DNA of 64,000 nt from Pontibacter sp. Tf4. Its GTDB lineage: Bacteria > Bacteroidota > Bacteroidia > Cytophagales > Hymenobacteraceae. Both the position numbers and the translations under genes were made by a program. Where the stretch lies: assembly GCF_014212495.1 (NCBI RefSeq), contig NZ_JACKZC010000001.1:186001-250000 (forward strand). The letters are read 5' to 3'. Within the stretch, counting starts at the first letter, position 1, and every line of letters begins with the position of its first letter. This document shows, in pieces, positions 62,135-64,000 of the stretch. The notes below the pieces were generated by a model. The model saw only the letters and a list, made by a program, of their open reading frames with translations, had not been told where the DNA came from and ran no database searches.

Positions 62135-63157
62135 ATGACACCACACCTCACAGACGTGCTTAATTTTTTGTCGAAGATGACGTGGAAGCGTGCGTTTAAT
62201 GCACTGCAGGTGGTAAGCAGTTATTTGTATGCGAAGGTTACAGGCAAAGCGGTGCACTGGGGAATGCCGGTCAGTATATCCCTGGAGCCAACCACCTCGT
62301 GTAACCTGCGCTGCCCCGAGTGCCCCAGCGGGCTGCGCTCCTTTACGCGCCCTACCGGCATGTTGCAGCCCGAACTATACCGCCACATTATTGACCAGCT
62401 GCACAGCAAGCTTTTATACCTCATCTTTTACTTTCAGGGCGAGCCGTATCTGCACAAACAGTTTCTGGAAATGGTAAGCTATGCCAGTCAGAAAGGTATT
62501 TACACGGCCACATCAACCAATGCCCATTATTTAGACGATGCTACCGCCCGCAAAACGGTGGAATCCGGTCTGGACAGGCTTATCGTTTCGATTGACGGCA
62601 CCACTCAGGAGACCTATAGTTCTTATAGAATTGGGGGCAAGCTGGACAAAGTGCTGGAAGGAACACGCAATGTGGTGAAGTGGAAAAAGGAGCTGAAGTC
62701 GAAAACGCCGCATATTATGTTTCAGTTTCTGGTGGTACGGCCAAACGAGCATCAGCTGGGAGATGTAAAGGCCCTGGCAAAAGAATTGGGTGTGGATGAA
62801 GTAGTGTTCAAAACTGCACAGATCTACGATTATGAACACGGCTCACCGCTCATCCCAACTATAGATTATTACTCCCGCTACCAAAACAACGGCAACGACA
62901 ACTATAGCATCAAAAATAAACTGCTGAACCACTGCTGGAAAATGTGGCACTCCTGTGTGATTACCTGGGACGGCCTGGTAGTGCCCTGCTGTTTTGATAA
63001 GGATGCTGAGTATCGGTTCGGAGACCTGAAAGAAGACACTTTTACAACCGTATGGCGCGGCGCAAACTATAGCCGGTTCAGGCAGACGGTGCTGCGCTCG
63101 CGTGCAGAAGTAGAGATGTGCCGTAACTGTACCGAAGGAACAAGAGTATGGGCATAA
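62135..63157 (+). CDS. Radical SAM/SPASM domain protein
   Basis: About 340 residues from the ATG at 62135 (MTPHLTDVLNF); a TTG at 62111 is less likely. The 4Fe-4S/SAM site is CNLRCPEC (CxxxCxxC) after SLEPTTS, and SPASM-type cysteines close the C-terminus (DGLVVPCCFDKDAEYRFGDL and EMCRNCTEG). Radical SAM/SPASM enzymes modify peptides or make cofactors and lipids; no precursor peptide or partner gene is visible here. The next gene (MscS) starts 39 bp downstream, and the pair may be an operon. Confidence 0.9.
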   Translation: MTPHLTDVLNFLSKMTWKRAFNALQVVSSYLYAKVTGKAVHWGMPVSISLEPTTSCNLRCPECPSGLRSFTRPTGMLQPELYRHIIDQLHSKLLYLIFYFQGEPYLHKQFLEMVSYASQKGIYTATSTNAHYLDDATARKTVESGLDRLIVSIDGTTQETYSSYRIGGKLDKVLEGTRNVVKWKKELKSKTPHIMFQFLVVRPNEHQLGDVKALAKELGVDEVVFKTAQIYDYEHGSPLIPTIDYYSRYQNNGNDNYSIKNKLLNHCWKMWHSCVITWDGLVVPCCFDKDAEYRFGDLKEDTFTTVWRGANYSRFRQTVLRSRAEVEMCRNCTEGTRVWA

Positions 63158-63196
63158 ATACCGGGTGCTAAACCCTGTAACTGAGCCCTACTCCGT

Positions 63197-64000
63197 ATGA
63201 ACGACATCGACAAAGCCCTTGAACTGCTGCTTACCAAGCTGGAACTATGGGGCCGGCACCTTGTGCTGATGCTGCCCAACCTGTTTCTTGCACTGCTTAT
63301 TCTGGTCATCACCTTTTATGTAGCCCGCCTCATCCGCAAAGGACTCGAGAAAGTAATTGCCCGCTTCTCGCACAGCCCTGCCCTGAACAACCTTATTTCC
63401 ACGCTGCTTTACCTGGCTATCGTCATGATCGGTTTCCTGCTGGTGCTGAGTGTGTTGAAGCTGGATAATGTGGTGGTGAGTTTGCTGGCTGGTGTGGGTA
63501 TAGTTGGTCTGGCGCTGGGCTTTGCGTTTCAGGATATTGCGGCCAACTTTATTTCGGGAACTATCATAGCGGTGCAGAAACCATTTGGCGTCGGCGACAT
63601 GATCGAAACCAACGACTACTTTGGTGTGATCGAACGCATCTCGCTCCGGACTGTAAATATCAGGAAAGTGACCGGTGAACTGGTGATGCTGCCCAATAAG
63701 ATGGTGTTCGAGAACCCGGTTACCAACTACTCTTTTCACGGTATCCGGCGCGTAGATTTGGATGCGCGCATCTCATACGACGAAGACCTGGAGCAGATAC
63801 AACGAATTGTTATTGAAGCGCTGCAGGATGTAAAGAACCGCGTAAAGACCCGCGATGTAGAAGTAGTTTATGATAAGTTTGATGAGAGCTCCATTAACTT
63901 TAAAGCCCGTTTCTGGGTAACCTACACCCGGCAGTTTGATTACGTAAGTGCTAAAAGCGATGCGATCATCCGCATTAAAAAAGCATTCGACGAGCGTGGT
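63197..64000 (+). CDS. MscS family mechanosensitive channel (5' part; runs off window)
   Basis: At least 268 residues, open to the window end. The ATG start gives MNDIDKALELLLTKLE. Two or three membrane helices are followed by the MscS pore/beta signature: LAGVGIVGLALGFAFQDIAA, then NFISGTIIAVQKPFGVGDMI and NKMVFENPVTNYS. The cytoplasmic alpha/beta part follows (RISYDEDLEQIQRIVIEALQ). These channels open under membrane tension to relieve osmotic downshock. The 3' end and any terminator are outside the window. Confidence 0.93.
   Translation, partial: MNDIDKALELLLTKLELWGRHLVLMLPNLFLALLILVITFYVARLIRKGLEKVIARFSHSPALNNLISTLLYLAIVMIGFLLVLSVLKLDNVVVSLLAGVGIVGLALGFAFQDIAANFISGTIIAVQKPFGVGDMIETNDYFGVIERISLRTVNIRKVTGELVMLPNKMVFENPVTNYSFHGIRRVDLDARISYDEDLEQIQRIVIEALQDVKNRVKTRDVEVVYDKFDESSINFKARFWVTYTRQFDYVSAKSDAIIRIKKAFDERG

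Noticed and set aside
1..64000. The iterated motif as a -7 promoter box (CTATAGTTTG versus TANNTTTG)
   Set aside because: The spacing is off by one base (TA-N3-TTTG), the motif is palindromic, and it occurs inside genes and after stop codons. It may sometimes act as a promoter, but that does not explain its abundance.

Overview
The window looks like a chromosomal segment of a Bacteroidota bacterium of the order Cytophagales, probably close to Hymenobacteraceae such as Pontibacter (inference). The reasons are a GldJ-like gliding lipoprotein next to a PorP/SprF type IX secretion protein, families that are largely Bacteroidota-specific (DUF4175, DUF6970), a promoter of the TTG-N19-TANNTTTG type, and no obvious Shine-Dalgarno sequences. 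Most genes are ordinary housekeeping genes. No rRNA, tRNA, CRISPR array, insertion sequence or prophage was seen.

Layout. 60-5515: glycerophosphodiesterase, fasciclin protein, rhomboid protease, polyprenyl diphosphate synthase and RNase R, all on the minus strand. 5516-6487: a repeat-filled gap. 6488-17145: a fused oligopeptide ABC ATPase, a lipoprotein, LspA, IleS, a tiny Cys-containing protein, a sugar dehydrogenase lipoprotein and GlyRS. 17345-21652: a PiT-like permease, an acidic protein, a DUF4385 protein and a CPA2 antiporter. 21653-22282: a T-rich gap that looks like a replication origin, followed by an Ig-like lipoprotein, a methyltransferase and MnmG. A perfect ParB-binding parS site sits just upstream of mnmG. 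26820-36896: YbeY, an RsbW-like kinase, DUF4175, ExoIII, AhpD-like, ComF, GldJ and PorP/SprF. 37078-51804: AsmA, DUF4382, DinB, DUF6970, diacylglycerol kinase, a three-gene methionine sulfoxide reductase operon, QorB-like, TerC, an SDR, a low-GC Schlafen-type AlbA_2 gene, FumC and a secreted protein. 52584-64000: a membrane protein, Mpo1-like, a CHASE/PAS histidine kinase, RadA, a TlpA-like protein, a baeRF-family protein, a radical SAM/SPASM protein and a truncated MscS channel.

The unusual content lies in repeated DNA rather than in any single gene. (1) The 10-bp palindrome AACTATAGTT and its octamer CTATAGTT are scattered through genes and spacers at far more than chance density, read in several codon frames, and often touch stop codons or terminators. 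(2) Many spacers are degenerate tracts with a strict 7-bp period; one is a pure array of about 22 GAATTA(A/C) units touching the dgkA start. (3) A modular repeat of about 500 bp occurs three times. A second family is made of small hairpins, and there is a MITE-like element with 32-bp perfect terminal inverted repeats.

All counts were made by eye. Gene families were recognised from motifs, not from a database search.
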